Assembly: GCF_029542625.1 (NCBI RefSeq)
Contig: NZ_CP120733.1
Coordinates: forward strand, 2,232,001-2,296,000
Length of the DNA stretch: 64,000 bases
Direction: 5' to 3'
Source of the DNA: Tepidibacter hydrothermalis
GTDB taxonomy: Bacteria; Bacillota; Clostridia; Peptostreptococcales; Peptostreptococcaceae
A program made the translations under genes and the position numbers. A model generated the notes under the pieces. It was not told the DNA's origin, did no database searches, and saw only the letters and a list, made by a program, of their open reading frames with translations. Shown in pieces: positions 17,263 through 30,354 of the stretch (positions are counted from its first letter, which is position 1; every line of letters begins with the position of its first letter).

Positions 17263-18042
17263 CTACTTTTTAATTTTATTTAGCTCGTCTAGTAATTTAG
17301 CATTAAGTATTCTTATGTGTGTTCCCTTCATACCTAATGATCTAGATTCTATAACTCCTGCACTCTCAAACTTTCTCAAAGCATTAACTATAACAGATCT
17401 AGTTATTCCTACTCTATCTGCTATTTTACTAGCAACAAGTAGTCCTTCCATTCCATCAAGCTCTTTGAATATATGTTCAACAGCTTCAAGCTCAGAATAA
17501 GAAAGTGTTCCTATAGCCATTTGAACTACAGCTTTCTTTCTCATTTCTTCTTCCATCTCCTCAGATTTAGCTCTAAGAATTTCTATACATACAACTGTAG
17601 CACTATACTCAGCTAATACTAAATCTTCATCCGTAAATACATTCTCATATCTAGAAAGTAATAAGCTTCCTACTCTTTGTCCACTACCTATAATAGGAAC
17701 TATAGTTGTAAACTTGTCAGAACCTTCAATATCATGCTTAAATATTTCTAAGAATTTATCTCCAGTTATATTCTCAACAGTTTCTGTCACCTTCATTATG
17801 TTATCTGTATATTCCTTTGGTAATTTTTCTTCACCAGTTTCTTCATCAGATACAATAGCACTATCTTTAAGATCTGTTAAATGAGCTGCTAATATTTTTC
17901 CTTTTCCACTTATTATATAGGTATTAGTATTTAACACTTCACTTAATATTTCACACAATTGTGGGAAAGAAACAGGCTCTGTACCTGATTTTTGTAGTAT
18001 TTTATTTATTTTTCTAGTTTTGTCAAGTAATTTGCTAGCCAT
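17263..18042 (-). CDS. codY: GTP- and branched-chain amino acid-sensing global regulator CodY
   Basis: A 259-residue regulator of stationary-phase and nutrient-limitation genes in low-GC Gram-positive bacteria. The N-terminal GAF-like domain (about 1-155) opens with [16 protein letters not shown]. The C-terminal winged helix is almost the family consensus ([18 protein letters not shown], then [20 protein letters not shown] and KGTHIRILN). Start ATG 18042 follows GAGGAGG. As in many Clostridia it lies directly downstream of topA and dprA, separated from topA by 132 bases. Confidence 0.98.
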   Translation of the reverse strand: MASKLLDKTRKINKILQKSGTEPVSFPQLCEILSEVLNTNTYIISGKGKILAAHLTDLKDSAIVSDEETGEEKLPKEYTDNIMKVTETVENITGDKFLEIFKHDIEGSDKFTTIVPIIGSGQRVGSLLLSRYENVFTDEDLVLAEYSATVVCIEILRAKSEEMEEEMRKKAVVQMAIGTLSYSELEAVEHIFKELDGMEGLLVASKIADRVGITRSVIVNALRKFESAGVIESRSLGMKGTHIRILNAKLLDELNKIKK

Positions 18043-18174
18043 AATATCCTCCTCTTTACACTGTATATCTTAGTCTAGGAAAATAAGAAATTTTTAGAAT
18101 TTTTGTAATTTTCCACATTATATACATGACACATCTGAAATATTATCACAATTTTTCAAATTAATCAACGTTTT

Positions 18175-20241
18175 TTAGCTAATTTTCGACTTTTTTTCAT
18201 AATCGCATTCTTTATTTGAACATATTATTTTTTTCTCTTTTTTTGTTTCTTTATGAACTAAATGTTCGCCACATTTTTCACAAATTTCTCCTGTAGGTTT
18301 ATTCCATGAAATAAAGTCACATTCAGGGTATTTATCACATCCATAGAATATTCTTCCTTTTTTGCTTTTTCTGATTATTATTTCCCCTTCTTTGCATTTA
18401 GGACATTTAACACCGGTTTTATTCAAAAGAGGTTTCGTAGTTTTACATTCAGGATAATTTTTACAAGCTAAAAACTTTCCGAATCTACCATATTTTATAA
18501 CCATATTATTTCCACATTTTTCGCATATTTCATCTGTTTCTTGTTCTATAGTTATTTTCTCTATTTTTTCTTGTGCTATTTCTATAGCTTCTTCTAGTGG
18601 TTTATATACTTCTCTTACTACAGCCTTCCAAGGTATATCTCCTTCTTCAACTGAATCAAGCTTATTCTCCATATCCGCAGTAAAATCTAAATCTATAAAT
18701 TTTTGAAAATTTTCTTCCATTATTTCATTTACTAAAAGTCCAAGCTCAGTTAAATGCAAGCTAGTTCCTTTTTTCTCTACATATTCTCTAGCAAGTATAG
18801 TCCCTATTGTAGGGGCATACGTACTAGGTCTTCCTATACCTAACTCTTCTAAGGTTTTAACAAGACTTGCCTCTGTATATCTCGCTGGTGGCTGAGTAAA
18901 GTGTTGTTTTGGAATTATATTATCCATCGTAACTTCCATGCCCTCTTCTATTTTAGGAATCAACTTATCTTCTTTATTAGAAAATGTATATACTTTTAAG
19001 AAACCATCAAATTTAAGCTTATGACCTGTTGTTTTAAATATATAATCCCCAACCTTAGCTTTTACATTGTAGCTCTCATATATAGCATCTTTCATCAAAC
19101 TTGATACAAACCTTGTCCATATAAGATTGTATAGTTTGTATTGTTCATCACTTAAAGATTCTTTAATAAGTTCAGGTGTTCTATCTATACCTGTAGGTCT
19201 TATCGCTTCATGAGCATCTTGTACTTTTTTGCCTTTTTTACTCTTATTTTCAAAACCCTTATAGTAATTTTCGCCTAAATTTTCTAGTATATAATCTTTT
19301 CCTTTTCCTAGTGCTTCATCTGATATTCTATATGAATCTGTTCTTATATAAGATATAAGACCTGCTGTTCCCTGACCTTTAATATCTATACCTTCATATA
19401 GCTGTTGTGCTACTATCATAGTCTTCTTTGTAGAAAATCCTAATTTATTAGCTGCTTCTTGTTGCAGAGCACTTGTTGTAAATGGTCTAGGGCCAGATTT
19501 ACGCCTTTCCTTAACTTCTATGTTTTCTATAGTTAAATCCTTATTAGCTATCTCATTTAATATAGCATCTACTTGTTCTTTATTTTTTAAATCTATTTTT
19601 TTGTTCGACTTGCCATAAAATTTGAACTCAACTTCTTTATCTTCTATTTTAGATATTACATCTATACTCCAGTATTCTTCGGGTTCAAACTTATTTATTT
19701 CTCTTTCCCTATCACATATTATTTTAGTAGCAACAGATTGCACTCTTCCCGCACTAAGACCTTTTCTTATTTTTTGCCATAAAAGAGGACTTATCTTATA
19801 TCCTAATAATCTATCAAGTACTCTTCTAGCTTGTTGAGCATCTACAACCTTTTCATCTATCTCTCTTGGATTTTTTATAGCTTTTTTTATAGCTTCCTTT
19901 GTTATTTCATTAAATTCTATTCTACAATTAGAAGTTTCCTCTAATTTTAAAATATGAGCTAAATGCCAAGATATTGCTTCACCTTCTCTATCGGGGTCAG
20001 TAGCCAGAAAAACTTTTTCAGCTTTTTTAGCTTCCTTTTTTAACTCATTAATAACAGGTCCTTTTCCCCTTATATTAATGTAGTATGGTTCAAAATCATT
20101 TTCTACATCTACCCCTAATTTACTTTTAGGTAAGTCCCTAACATGTCCAACGGATGCTTTAACTGTATAATTTCTTCCTAAAAATTTCCCTATAGTTTTA
20201 GCTTTAGCCGGTGATTCAACTATAACTAAGTTCTTTGCCAT
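18175..20241 (-). CDS. topA: DNA topoisomerase I
   Basis: A 688-residue type IA topoisomerase that relaxes negative supercoils. ATG 20241 was chosen (GGGGGTG six bases before it) and gives the usual start MAKNLVIVESPAKAKTIG. The Toprim acidic motif DPDREGEAI and the active-site tyrosine in GLISYIRTDSYRIS are present. The C-terminus has three tetracysteine zinc ribbons: CEKCGNN...CKNYPEC, CPKCKEG...CDKYPEC and CEKCGEH...CSNKEC. dprA ends 18 bases upstream, so the two are probably one operon. Confidence 0.98.
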   Translation of the reverse strand: MAKNLVIVESPAKAKTIGKFLGRNYTVKASVGHVRDLPKSKLGVDVENDFEPYYINIRGKGPVINELKKEAKKAEKVFLATDPDREGEAISWHLAHILKLEETSNCRIEFNEITKEAIKKAIKNPREIDEKVVDAQQARRVLDRLLGYKISPLLWQKIRKGLSAGRVQSVATKIICDREREINKFEPEEYWSIDVISKIEDKEVEFKFYGKSNKKIDLKNKEQVDAILNEIANKDLTIENIEVKERRKSGPRPFTTSALQQEAANKLGFSTKKTMIVAQQLYEGIDIKGQGTAGLISYIRTDSYRISDEALGKGKDYILENLGENYYKGFENKSKKGKKVQDAHEAIRPTGIDRTPELIKESLSDEQYKLYNLIWTRFVSSLMKDAIYESYNVKAKVGDYIFKTTGHKLKFDGFLKVYTFSNKEDKLIPKIEEGMEVTMDNIIPKQHFTQPPARYTEASLVKTLEELGIGRPSTYAPTIGTILAREYVEKKGTSLHLTELGLLVNEIMEENFQKFIDLDFTADMENKLDSVEEGDIPWKAVVREVYKPLEEAIEIAQEKIEKITIEQETDEICEKCGNNMVIKYGRFGKFLACKNYPECKTTKPLLNKTGVKCPKCKEGEIIIRKSKKGRIFYGCDKYPECDFISWNKPTGEICEKCGEHLVHKETKKEKKIICSNKECDYEKKSKIS

Positions 20242-20259
20242 CAAGTGCACCCCCACAAT

Positions 20260-21348
20260 TCATTTTATACTATATATTTTATTTCCTAACTCCGTTACTA
20301 TACCCTTTATTTCTAAAATGTTTAAAATTCCTAATATATCTTTTATATTAAGCTTAGTATGCTCACAAATAAAATCCACATGTAATGATCCGTTATTCTT
20401 TAATATTGTAACTATTTTGCTCTCATCTTTAGACAAATCTATTTGATATTCACTTTCTTTTTTTACATTATTATAAACAATATCGTATTCTTCAAGTATA
20501 TCATCTACACTCGAAACAAGTTTAGCGCCTTCTTTTATTATTTTATTACTTCCTTTACTCATAAAAGAATTAATATTTCCAGGAATAGCAAAAACATTTT
20601 TCCCATGATCTAAAGCATAATTCATAGTTATTAATGATCCACTTTTCTCACTTGCCTCGACTATTAAAACCCCATCAGATATACCACTAATTATCCTATT
20701 TCGCATAGGAAAGTATCCTGGCCTAGCCTCTGTTCCAGGTGGATATTCACTCAATATAATTCCTTCACTTTCAATTATATTGTTCATAAGATGTATATTC
20801 TGTTTTGGGTACGGCATATCTATAGAAGATCCAAGTACCGCTATAGTCTTTGATCCTCCATTCAAACAACCTAAATGGCTATAATAATCTATCCCTACTG
20901 CCATGCCACTTATTATATTAATTCCTAGTGCTGATAATTCTTTGCTAATTTTATTTGCACAAAATACTCCATAATTAGTAGGTTTTCTCGATCCTATCAT
21001 AGCTATGCAAAATTCATTTAATAAATTTTTGTTTCCCTTAAAATAAAGTATATGCGGTGGATCATATATATGTTTTAACCTCTTAGGATAATTGGAATTA
21101 TTTATTGTTACGTAATTCATTTCATGTTTTTTTAGATTTTCTTTTATCTCATGTAAATAAGTTGAACTTCTATAGTTTACTATATTTTTCTTTATTTTTA
21201 AACTTATATTTGGTATTTTATATATTTCTTCATCAGATACAATATCAAAATTTTGAATATCAGTAAAATAATCATCTATTTTTTGTATAGTTTTATATCC
21301 TATACCTTTTATATGAGACAACAAAAGGTACATATCATCCATATTCAT
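20260..21348 (-). CDS. dprA: DNA-processing protein DprA
   Basis: A 362-residue protein that loads RecA on incoming single-stranded DNA during transformation. ATG 21348 is seven bases after GAGGAG. A helix-hairpin-helix-like N-terminus (LSHIKGIGYKTIQKI) precedes the Rossmann core (IAMIGSRKPTNYG, SGMAVGIDYYSHLG, TIAVLGSSIDMPYP, ILSEYPPGTEARPGYFP and RNRIISGISDGVLIVEA). The last 60 residues form a winged helix. It probably forms one operon with topA. Confidence 0.96.
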   Translation of the reverse strand: MNMDDMYLLLSHIKGIGYKTIQKIDDYFTDIQNFDIVSDEEIYKIPNISLKIKKNIVNYRSSTYLHEIKENLKKHEMNYVTINNSNYPKRLKHIYDPPHILYFKGNKNLLNEFCIAMIGSRKPTNYGVFCANKISKELSALGINIISGMAVGIDYYSHLGCLNGGSKTIAVLGSSIDMPYPKQNIHLMNNIIESEGIILSEYPPGTEARPGYFPMRNRIISGISDGVLIVEASEKSGSLITMNYALDHGKNVFAIPGNINSFMSKGSNKIIKEGAKLVSSVDDILEEYDIVYNNVKKESEYQIDLSKDESKIVTILKNNGSLHVDFICEHTKLNIKDILGILNILEIKGIVTELGNKIYSIK

Positions 21349-21431
21349 AAATAAACTCCTCAACGTTTTATAATTTATTGGATATTATGCACATTTTACA
21401 TACCATTATACATTAAATAAATTAAAATGCA

Positions 21432-21480
21432 AAATAAAGAAAATATCTTCGCCTACAAGGCGAAGATATTTTCTTTATTT
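21432..21480 (-). terminator. Terminator downstream of the DUF1232 gene
   Basis: A perfect 22-bp stem with a five-base loop (TACAA). It overlaps the last codons of the DUF1232 gene and is followed on the minus strand by TTTATTTT. Confidence 0.85.
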
Positions 21481-21896
21481 CTCTCCCATATTAAAAATTT
21501 ATCTAATTCCGATTTTATATTGCTTAATACAAAATACACTACTATCATATCATCTATATACCCTACATTCTCCATAGAATCTGGTATAAAGTCAACTGGG
21601 CTTATAAAATAGTTAATGGCTACTATAGCCCATACTATAGATTCTATATTTATATCCTTATATTCATCTGAATAATACGTTTTAACTAATCTGTATATTT
21701 TTTTCATATTGCCAACAAACTCAACTACTTTTTGTTCATTTTTATCAAACTTCATATTATTCAATTTATAATCTACTTGTAAAAGTATTTCTTCTATTTT
21801 ATTAATATCATTTGAATAAATCTGAGCATCTTTTCTAGCGTTTTTGAAGTACTCAGAACTTAATATATCTTTAGCTACTTGACTTGGATTTATCAT
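21453..21896 (-). CDS. DUF1232 (YkvA-type) small protein
   Basis: A 147-residue protein. The DUF1232 core is INYFISPVDFIPDSMENVGYIDDMIVVYFV, here cited only as its hallmark pieces SPVDFIPD and GYIDD (about residues 100-125). The N-terminal half is charged and helical. ATG 21896 lies eight bases after GGATGG. Function is unknown in the family; several members associate with membranes. It stands alone upstream of dprA with its own terminator. Confidence 0.85.
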   Translation of the reverse strand: MINPSQVAKDILSSEYFKNARKDAQIYSNDINKIEEILLQVDYKLNNMKFDKNEQKVVEFVGNMKKIYRLVKTYYSDEYKDINIESIVWAIVAINYFISPVDFIPDSMENVGYIDDMIVVYFVLSNIKSELDKFLIWERNKENIFAL

Positions 21897-22089
21897 TAAA
21901 TAAACCATCCTTTCTATATTGCTTATAATAGTATTATATCAAAATAGAATACATTTATATATAGATTTAATAAATACTTAATATTTGAATATTATAGTTA
22001 AATTTTGGTTTATCATCCATTCAAAAACTAATTATTATTTTAAAAATTGAAAACAATAATAGTAAATATATAAAAAAGGATGTGATTGT

Positions 22090-22443
22090 ATGAACAAAAA
22101 ATATAACGATAATACTAAACATAATGATTCAATTGATAACAAAGATAAAACAGAATATGCTCCAGAATTAACAGCAGATGATAGATATTATACGAAAGAA
22201 GAAAGAAAAGACGGTTACAATGTAAGTATTATGGGATATTTAGCTATTTTCGCTTCTATAGTATCTTTATTTACTTATCCTGTAACATTTGGTGTTATTG
22301 GTATAATACTTGGTGTAATATCTATATATTCAGGTTCTAAGACACTTGGCTACTGGGCAATAGGAATAGGAGTTGTTACCTCTGTTTCTAGTTTATTCTT
22401 TAGAGTAGCTTTATTCTCTTATATATTTTCTATGTTCTATTAA
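22090..22443 (+). CDS. Small membrane protein with a disordered N-terminus
   Basis: A 117-residue protein. The first 45 residues are hydrophilic (many Asn, Asp and Lys). Then come two to three glycine-rich membrane segments (YLAIFASIVSLFTYPVTFG, IGIILGVISIYSGSK, AIGIGVVTSVSSLFF). The layout recalls DUF4190-like proteins, but I cannot assign a family firmly. RBS AAAAAAGGATGTG. It is convergent with the rRNA operon and shares its terminator. Confidence 0.7.
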   Translation: MNKKYNDNTKHNDSIDNKDKTEYAPELTADDRYYTKEERKDGYNVSIMGYLAIFASIVSLFTYPVTFGVIGIILGVISIYSGSKTLGYWAIGIGVVTSVSSLFFRVALFSYIFSMFY

Positions 22444-22445
22444 AC

Positions 22446-22485
22446 AAAAAGGCTGTTCCAAGATCATCTTGGAACAGCCTTTTTT
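22446..22485. terminator. Bidirectional terminator of the rRNA operon and the 117-aa gene
   Basis: Stem AAAAAGGCTGTTCCAAGAT with its complement and almost no loop. T runs occur on both sides. It lies 17 bases past the 5S end. Confidence 0.9.
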
Positions 22486-22501
22486 CCATAAATAAAAAAT
22501 A

Positions 22502-22617
<116 letters not shown>

Positions 22618-22675
22618 TAATCTTCATTTTGTTATAAACTCAGTATTGATTTTTAATATTACAAATTAATACCTT

Positions 22676-22695
22676 CAAAATTGACCAGATTTAAA
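22676..22695. other. 3' arm of the 23S processing stalk
   Basis: These 20 bases are complementary, with one mismatch, to 25625-25644 on the other side of the 23S gene. The pair forms the long stem that RNase III cuts to release pre-23S. Confidence 0.75.
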
Positions 22696-22698
22696 ATT

Positions 22699-25616
<2,918 letters not shown>

Positions 25617-25624
25617 TAAATTTA

Positions 25625-25644
25625 TTTAAATCTGTTCAATTTTC
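25625..25644. other. 5' arm of the 23S processing stalk
   Basis: Pairs with 22676-22695 across the 23S gene (19 of 20 bases). Confidence 0.75.
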
Positions 25645-25675
25645 AAAGTACTAATATAGTATATAAAATACTAAA

Positions 25676-25751
25676 TGGTGGAGACGAGGAGAGTCGAACT
25701 CCTGACCCCTTGCTTGCAAGGCAAGTGCTCTCCCAACTGAGCTACGCCCCC
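25676..25751 (-). tRNA. tRNA-Ala (anticodon TGC)
   Basis: A 76-nt cloverleaf in the 16S-23S spacer. The 5' acceptor arm is GGGGGCG, the D arm GCTC...GAGC, the anticodon stem CTTGC/GCAAG with loop CTTGCAA, and TTCGA is in the T loop. The CCA end is encoded. tRNA-Ala(TGC) is a usual spacer tRNA. Confidence 0.97.
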
Positions 25752-25784
25752 ATATTGTATTTTAAAGAGTTTTAATAAACTCTC

Positions 25785-25803
25785 AAAATTAAACAGTAGG
25801 TTA
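25785..25803. other. 3' arm of the 16S processing stalk
   Basis: These 19 bases are perfectly complementary to 27479-27497 upstream of the 16S gene, forming the RNase III stem around pre-16S. Confidence 0.8.
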
Positions 25804-25804
25804 T

Positions 25805-27328
<1,524 letters not shown>

Positions 27329-27330
27329 AC

Positions 27331-27408
27331 AAAATTCGTATAATGCTATCGCATTAACTCATGTCGCCAACGAAATCCTTTCGGCATAGCCTCATAATTT
27401 CCGTTGCT
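27331..27408. repeat. 16S leader segment that recurs elsewhere in the window (copy A)
   Basis: Directly upstream of mature 16S and inside its predicted leader RNA. It shares AAAATTCG, a GCTAACGC-like stretch and the exact 13-mer CTCATGTCGCCAA (27358-27370) with copies at 32182 and 57551, and in weaker form at 17125. It ends with CCGTTGCT, also present in the 32182 copy. CAACG and CGTTG inside it can pair, as can TAATGC and GCATTA. Confidence 0.65.
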
Positions 27409-27478
27409 CAGAGTTTGTCAGTACTCAGTAACTGACTTTATGTGTTGTTTCCGAAAATCACTGTTTGTGATTTATTTA

Positions 27479-27497
27479 TAACCTACTGTTTAATTTT
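27479..27497. other. 5' arm of the 16S processing stalk
   Basis: Perfect 19-base complement of 25785-25803. Confidence 0.8.
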
Positions 27498-27556
27498 CAA
27501 AGTTCATTTGTTATATTCATGTGTTTCTCGTTTGCCTCGTGTTGAGGACAAGTAAT

Positions 27557-27585
27557 AATATATCAGCTATTTAATTATTCGTCAA
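27557..27585 (-). promoter_or_regulatory. rRNA operon promoter
   Basis: On the minus strand -35 TTGACG (27580-27585), a 17-base spacer and -10 TATATT (27557-27562). It lies about 230 bases upstream of 16S, a normal distance for a leader with the processing stem. Confidence 0.85.
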
Positions 27586-27858
27586 CCCTCTATTTTATAT
27601 TTTAAAATATTTTTTATACCGAATAGAAAATTATATTTTTCTTTTAAAAAATATCATAAAAAAATTGTAGTTCTTTAAAAAGCACTACAATCTCTACAAT
27701 TTTAGAATAAACACAAAAATCCTATACGCCTTGTTCTAAATGCAACCCTTAATTAAATTGATATTTTTAAAGGATTTTAGATTTTTTGTCTAATCAAATA
27801 AATATAGGATGAAACACCTAATAATTAGTAATTTCATATGTTCAATACCAACATTTTA

Positions 27859-27893
27859 TTTTTATACACTTCCCTCCAAGAAGTGTATATTTT
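27859..27893 (+). terminator. Orphan plus-strand terminator
   Basis: Stem ATACACTT / AAGTGTAT followed by ATTTTTTT. No plus-strand gene lies upstream before the divergent rRNA operon, so what it terminates is unclear. Confidence 0.65.
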
Positions 27894-27974
27894 TTTATAA
27901 CGAATAGGGAATTATAATTATCTTCGAATTGTGGATAAGTATAATTTTCGTTATGAGTTTCAAAAAAGTCTACA
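27891..27974. repeat. 84-nt dispersed repeat, copy 1
   Basis: Gapless match to the reverse complement of 57471-57554: by eye about 74 of 84 bases agree, with most differences in one 12-base block. It contains ATAACGAATAGGGAATTATA, TTGTGGATAA and TATAATTTTCG. The ATAACGAA and TTCGTTAT ends can pair. Confidence 0.8.
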
Positions 27975-28349
27975 TTAAAAATATTTTAGGAAGACTTTTT
28001 TATATAAATTTAATACATATGTATATACCCAATATAATAAATAAACTTGTTATTAACATCTTCTTTCTTTTTCTACTCAACCTTTTTTTATTTTTTATTT
28101 TCTTATATACTCTGCTCATTAAATGTCCTCCTTACTTCTTTAATAATTCCACATATTTTTTTGTTACCCTTAGTTTCCTTTATATCTGTCATTACGATAA
28201 TTATGTTAATATTTATATTCTATTTTTTCAACTTCAACATTATAATACCATCTTCAGGAAAAAATATCCAACAAAATTCTAAAGTTATATCCTTTAATTA
28301 TTGGGTATAATCTTTAAATATAATATAAATTTAATTGGAGTGATCAAAA

Positions 28350-28838
28350 ATGTCAAATATAGAATCATTTTTACCCATAGGAGACTCTAACTCTAAAATT
28401 TTAATACTTGGGTCTATCCCAGGAAAAGAGTCATTACGACAACATCAATATTATGCCTATCCTCAGAATCAATTTTGGAAAATAATATATTCATTATTCG
28501 ATACTCCTATTGATGATAATTATGATGACAAAATATCATTTTTGAAAAAAAACAATATTGCTTTATGGGATGTTATAAAATCATGCTATCGCGAAGGAAG
28601 TCTTGATTCAAATATTAAAATGGAGCAGGCTAATGATTTTGAATCCTTATTTAATAATTACCCAAATATAGAATATGTATTTTTCAATGGATTAAAAGCA
28701 TATAACGTGTTTAAAAAGAAAGTAGGATTCAATTTTGAAAATATTAAATTTCAAAGATTAGAGTCTACAAGTCCCGCTAATACTAAAAAATTTGAATACA
28801 AACTAGATAATTGGAGTATAATTAAAGCTATTAAGTAA
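28350..28838 (+). CDS. DNA-deoxyinosine / uracil-type DNA glycosylase (UDG superfamily, family 6-like)
   Basis: A 162-residue base-excision repair enzyme. Visible family pieces are the water-activating/phosphate-binding region ILILGSIPGKESL, the base-pocket PQNQFW, ALWDVIKSC and the DNA-insertion motif near the end (STSPAN). This pattern fits the hypoxanthine-DNA glycosylase (HDG) branch better than classical Ung. Start ATG 28350 follows TTGGAGTGATC. It is a single-gene unit with its own terminator. Confidence 0.85.
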   Translation: MSNIESFLPIGDSNSKILILGSIPGKESLRQHQYYAYPQNQFWKIIYSLFDTPIDDNYDDKISFLKKNNIALWDVIKSCYREGSLDSNIKMEQANDFESLFNNYPNIEYVFFNGLKAYNVFKKKVGFNFENIKFQRLESTSPANTKKFEYKLDNWSIIKAIK

Positions 28839-28842
28839 AAAT

Positions 28843-28873
28843 GAGAATCAGGTATTCCTGATTCTCTCTTTTA
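28843..28873. terminator. Terminator between convergent genes
   Basis: Stem GAGAATCAGG / CCTGATTCTC with a four-base loop and TCTTTT on the plus side. Confidence 0.8.
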
Positions 28874-28892
28874 AGTTATATCAATATCTTTC

Positions 28893-29639
28893 TTATAACT
28901 TTAGACACTTCATATTCACTTTATGCTTTTTCAAAGCATCTTCATCTTTAAATTCTATTTTTTCTTTTTTTATCAACTTATCTATATAAGCTATATTGTC
29001 TTTTATTAAATTATTGTCTTTAATATCTCCATGGCTCTGAACCACAATATCAGCATTTATATCCAAATATCTCTCTAAAGTTCTTTTATATACATCTAAT
29101 TTATTCCAGCACATAAAATATGGTATAGGATCATCTATATTATCTCCTACAAATAGTGTATTATCTTGATAATCGTAACAAGAGGCTGAGTCTTTCGAAT
29201 GACCTGGACTATAAAAAAATTCAACCCCATCTTCTTCAAACCTAATTTTTTCACTAAACGTAATATTAGGTAAAACAATTTCTATATCATCTTTTGCAAA
29301 CTGTTCTTTATTAATACTCAAAGCTTTATCCGCATATTTATCAATAAATTCTTTACATAACTCATGAGATATTATTATATCATCCTTAAATTCACTGTTT
29401 CCCCATATATGATCCCAATGACCATGAGAATTAAATGCTATATACTTCTTCTTCCCAAAATTATCTTCTAGATACTTTTTAACTTGCTTCACATAATACG
29501 GACCTATGTATGTATCACATATAAAAAAATGCTCTTTTGCATTAATTACATATATGTTTGTCACACAATCATAGTGAGACTCTTTAAGCTGTTGAAATGT
29601 AAATAAAATTCCTCTATTACCTACTTTTTTAATTTTCAT
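28893..29639 (-). CDS. MBL-fold metallohydrolase
   Basis: A 248-residue metallo-beta-lactamase-fold hydrolase. The metal motif is SHGHWDHIWGN, with further ligands in SPGHSKDSASCYD and in VVQSHGD. ATG 29639 was chosen because GAAGGAG lies inside the longer open frame. There is no signal peptide, so it is cytoplasmic. Substrate is unknown; glyoxalase-II-like, lactonase-like or quinolone-synthesis-like roles are all possible for this fold. Confidence 0.88.
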   Translation of the reverse strand: MKIKKVGNRGILFTFQQLKESHYDCVTNIYVINAKEHFFICDTYIGPYYVKQVKKYLEDNFGKKKYIAFNSHGHWDHIWGNSEFKDDIIISHELCKEFIDKYADKALSINKEQFAKDDIEIVLPNITFSEKIRFEEDGVEFFYSPGHSKDSASCYDYQDNTLFVGDNIDDPIPYFMCWNKLDVYKRTLERYLDINADIVVQSHGDIKDNNLIKDNIAYIDKLIKKEKIEFKDEDALKKHKVNMKCLKL

Positions 29640-29715
29640 ATTTAATATCTCCTTCAATTAAATCTTACCTACATTATATATTAAATTTTATTATTTAAAA
29701 AATATCTTTTCTTAA

Positions 29716-29756
29716 CAAAAAAATAACCTAACTATATAATTAGATTACTTTTTTGT
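29716..29756 (-). terminator. Terminator of the ccdA-tlpA-like operon
   Basis: Short stem TAATCTAA / TTAGGTTA (one G-T pair) followed on the minus strand by TTTTTTTG, 12 bases after the stop codon. Confidence 0.65.
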
Positions 29757-29767
29757 ATGTTTTTATT

Positions 29768-30343
29768 TTATTTATTCTCTCTTATTTGCTCTAATATAGT
29801 ATTCATTTTATCATACGACATCATTCCTTGAACTGCCCCTAATAAAATGCCGTTTTCATCTACAAAATAAGATGTAGGAAAAGCACTAACTAAATAAGTA
29901 ATAGACGTTTCTCCATTTTCATCAAGTAAAACAGGAAAATCATAATTTCCCTTATCAATATATGATTGAACTTCTTCTTTACTTTCTTTAACATTAACCG
30001 TAAGAACTACTAAATCTTCATTTTCATTATTTAATCTTTGTAAATCCGGCATTTCCTTGTCACAATACGTACACCATGTAGCCCAAAAATTTATAAGAAC
30101 TATTTTACCTTCATAGTCAGATAACGACACTTCATCTCCATTTAAATTCTTAAGTGTAAAACTAGGAGCAATTTTACCGACAGCTAATTCTTGAGACTTT
30201 TCATCTATATTTTCTTTATCCGCATTTTCTTTAACTATATTATTACTTACATCTTGTTTAGTATTATTTTGTTTATTAAAAATATAAAATCCTCCAAATA
30301 GCAGAGCTATAACTACAATTATAGAAAATATCTTCTTAATCAT
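29768..30343 (-). CDS. Membrane-anchored TlpA/ResA-like thiol-disulfide oxidoreductase
   Basis: A 191-residue thioredoxin-fold protein with one N-terminal membrane anchor (about 5-22), a charged linker and a redoxin domain (about 55-190). The active site is WATWCTYCDKEM (CxxC). The cis-Pro region is SAFPTSYFVDENG. It lies 11 bases after ccdA, and the pair makes sense as a route for electrons from cytoplasmic thioredoxin through CcdA to the outside. Targets could include spore-coat, cytochrome-like or other exported thiol proteins. Confidence 0.92.
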   Translation of the reverse strand: MIKKIFSIIVVIALLFGGFYIFNKQNNTKQDVSNNIVKENADKENIDEKSQELAVGKIAPSFTLKNLNGDEVSLSDYEGKIVLINFWATWCTYCDKEMPDLQRLNNENEDLVVLTVNVKESKEEVQSYIDKGNYDFPVLLDENGETSITYLVSAFPTSYFVDENGILLGAVQGMMSYDKMNTILEQIRENK

Positions 30344-30354
30344 ATTGTTCCTCC

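Larger units (their letters stand above)
27586..28349. other. Non-coding region upstream of the rRNA operon
   Basis: About 760 bases, very AT-rich. It holds a small hairpin (27664-27705, TTGTAG...CTACAA), an orphan plus-strand terminator (27859-27893) and a dispersed 84-nt repeat (27891-27974). The open frame at 27929-28282 begins inside that repeat and encodes only a Phe/Ile/Tyr-rich string without an RBS, so I do not call it. Confidence 0.6.

Noticed and set aside
27929-28310. Overlapping Phe/Ile-rich open frames of 87-117 codons
   Set aside because: They start within a dispersed repeat, lack an RBS and are simply AT-rich sequence.
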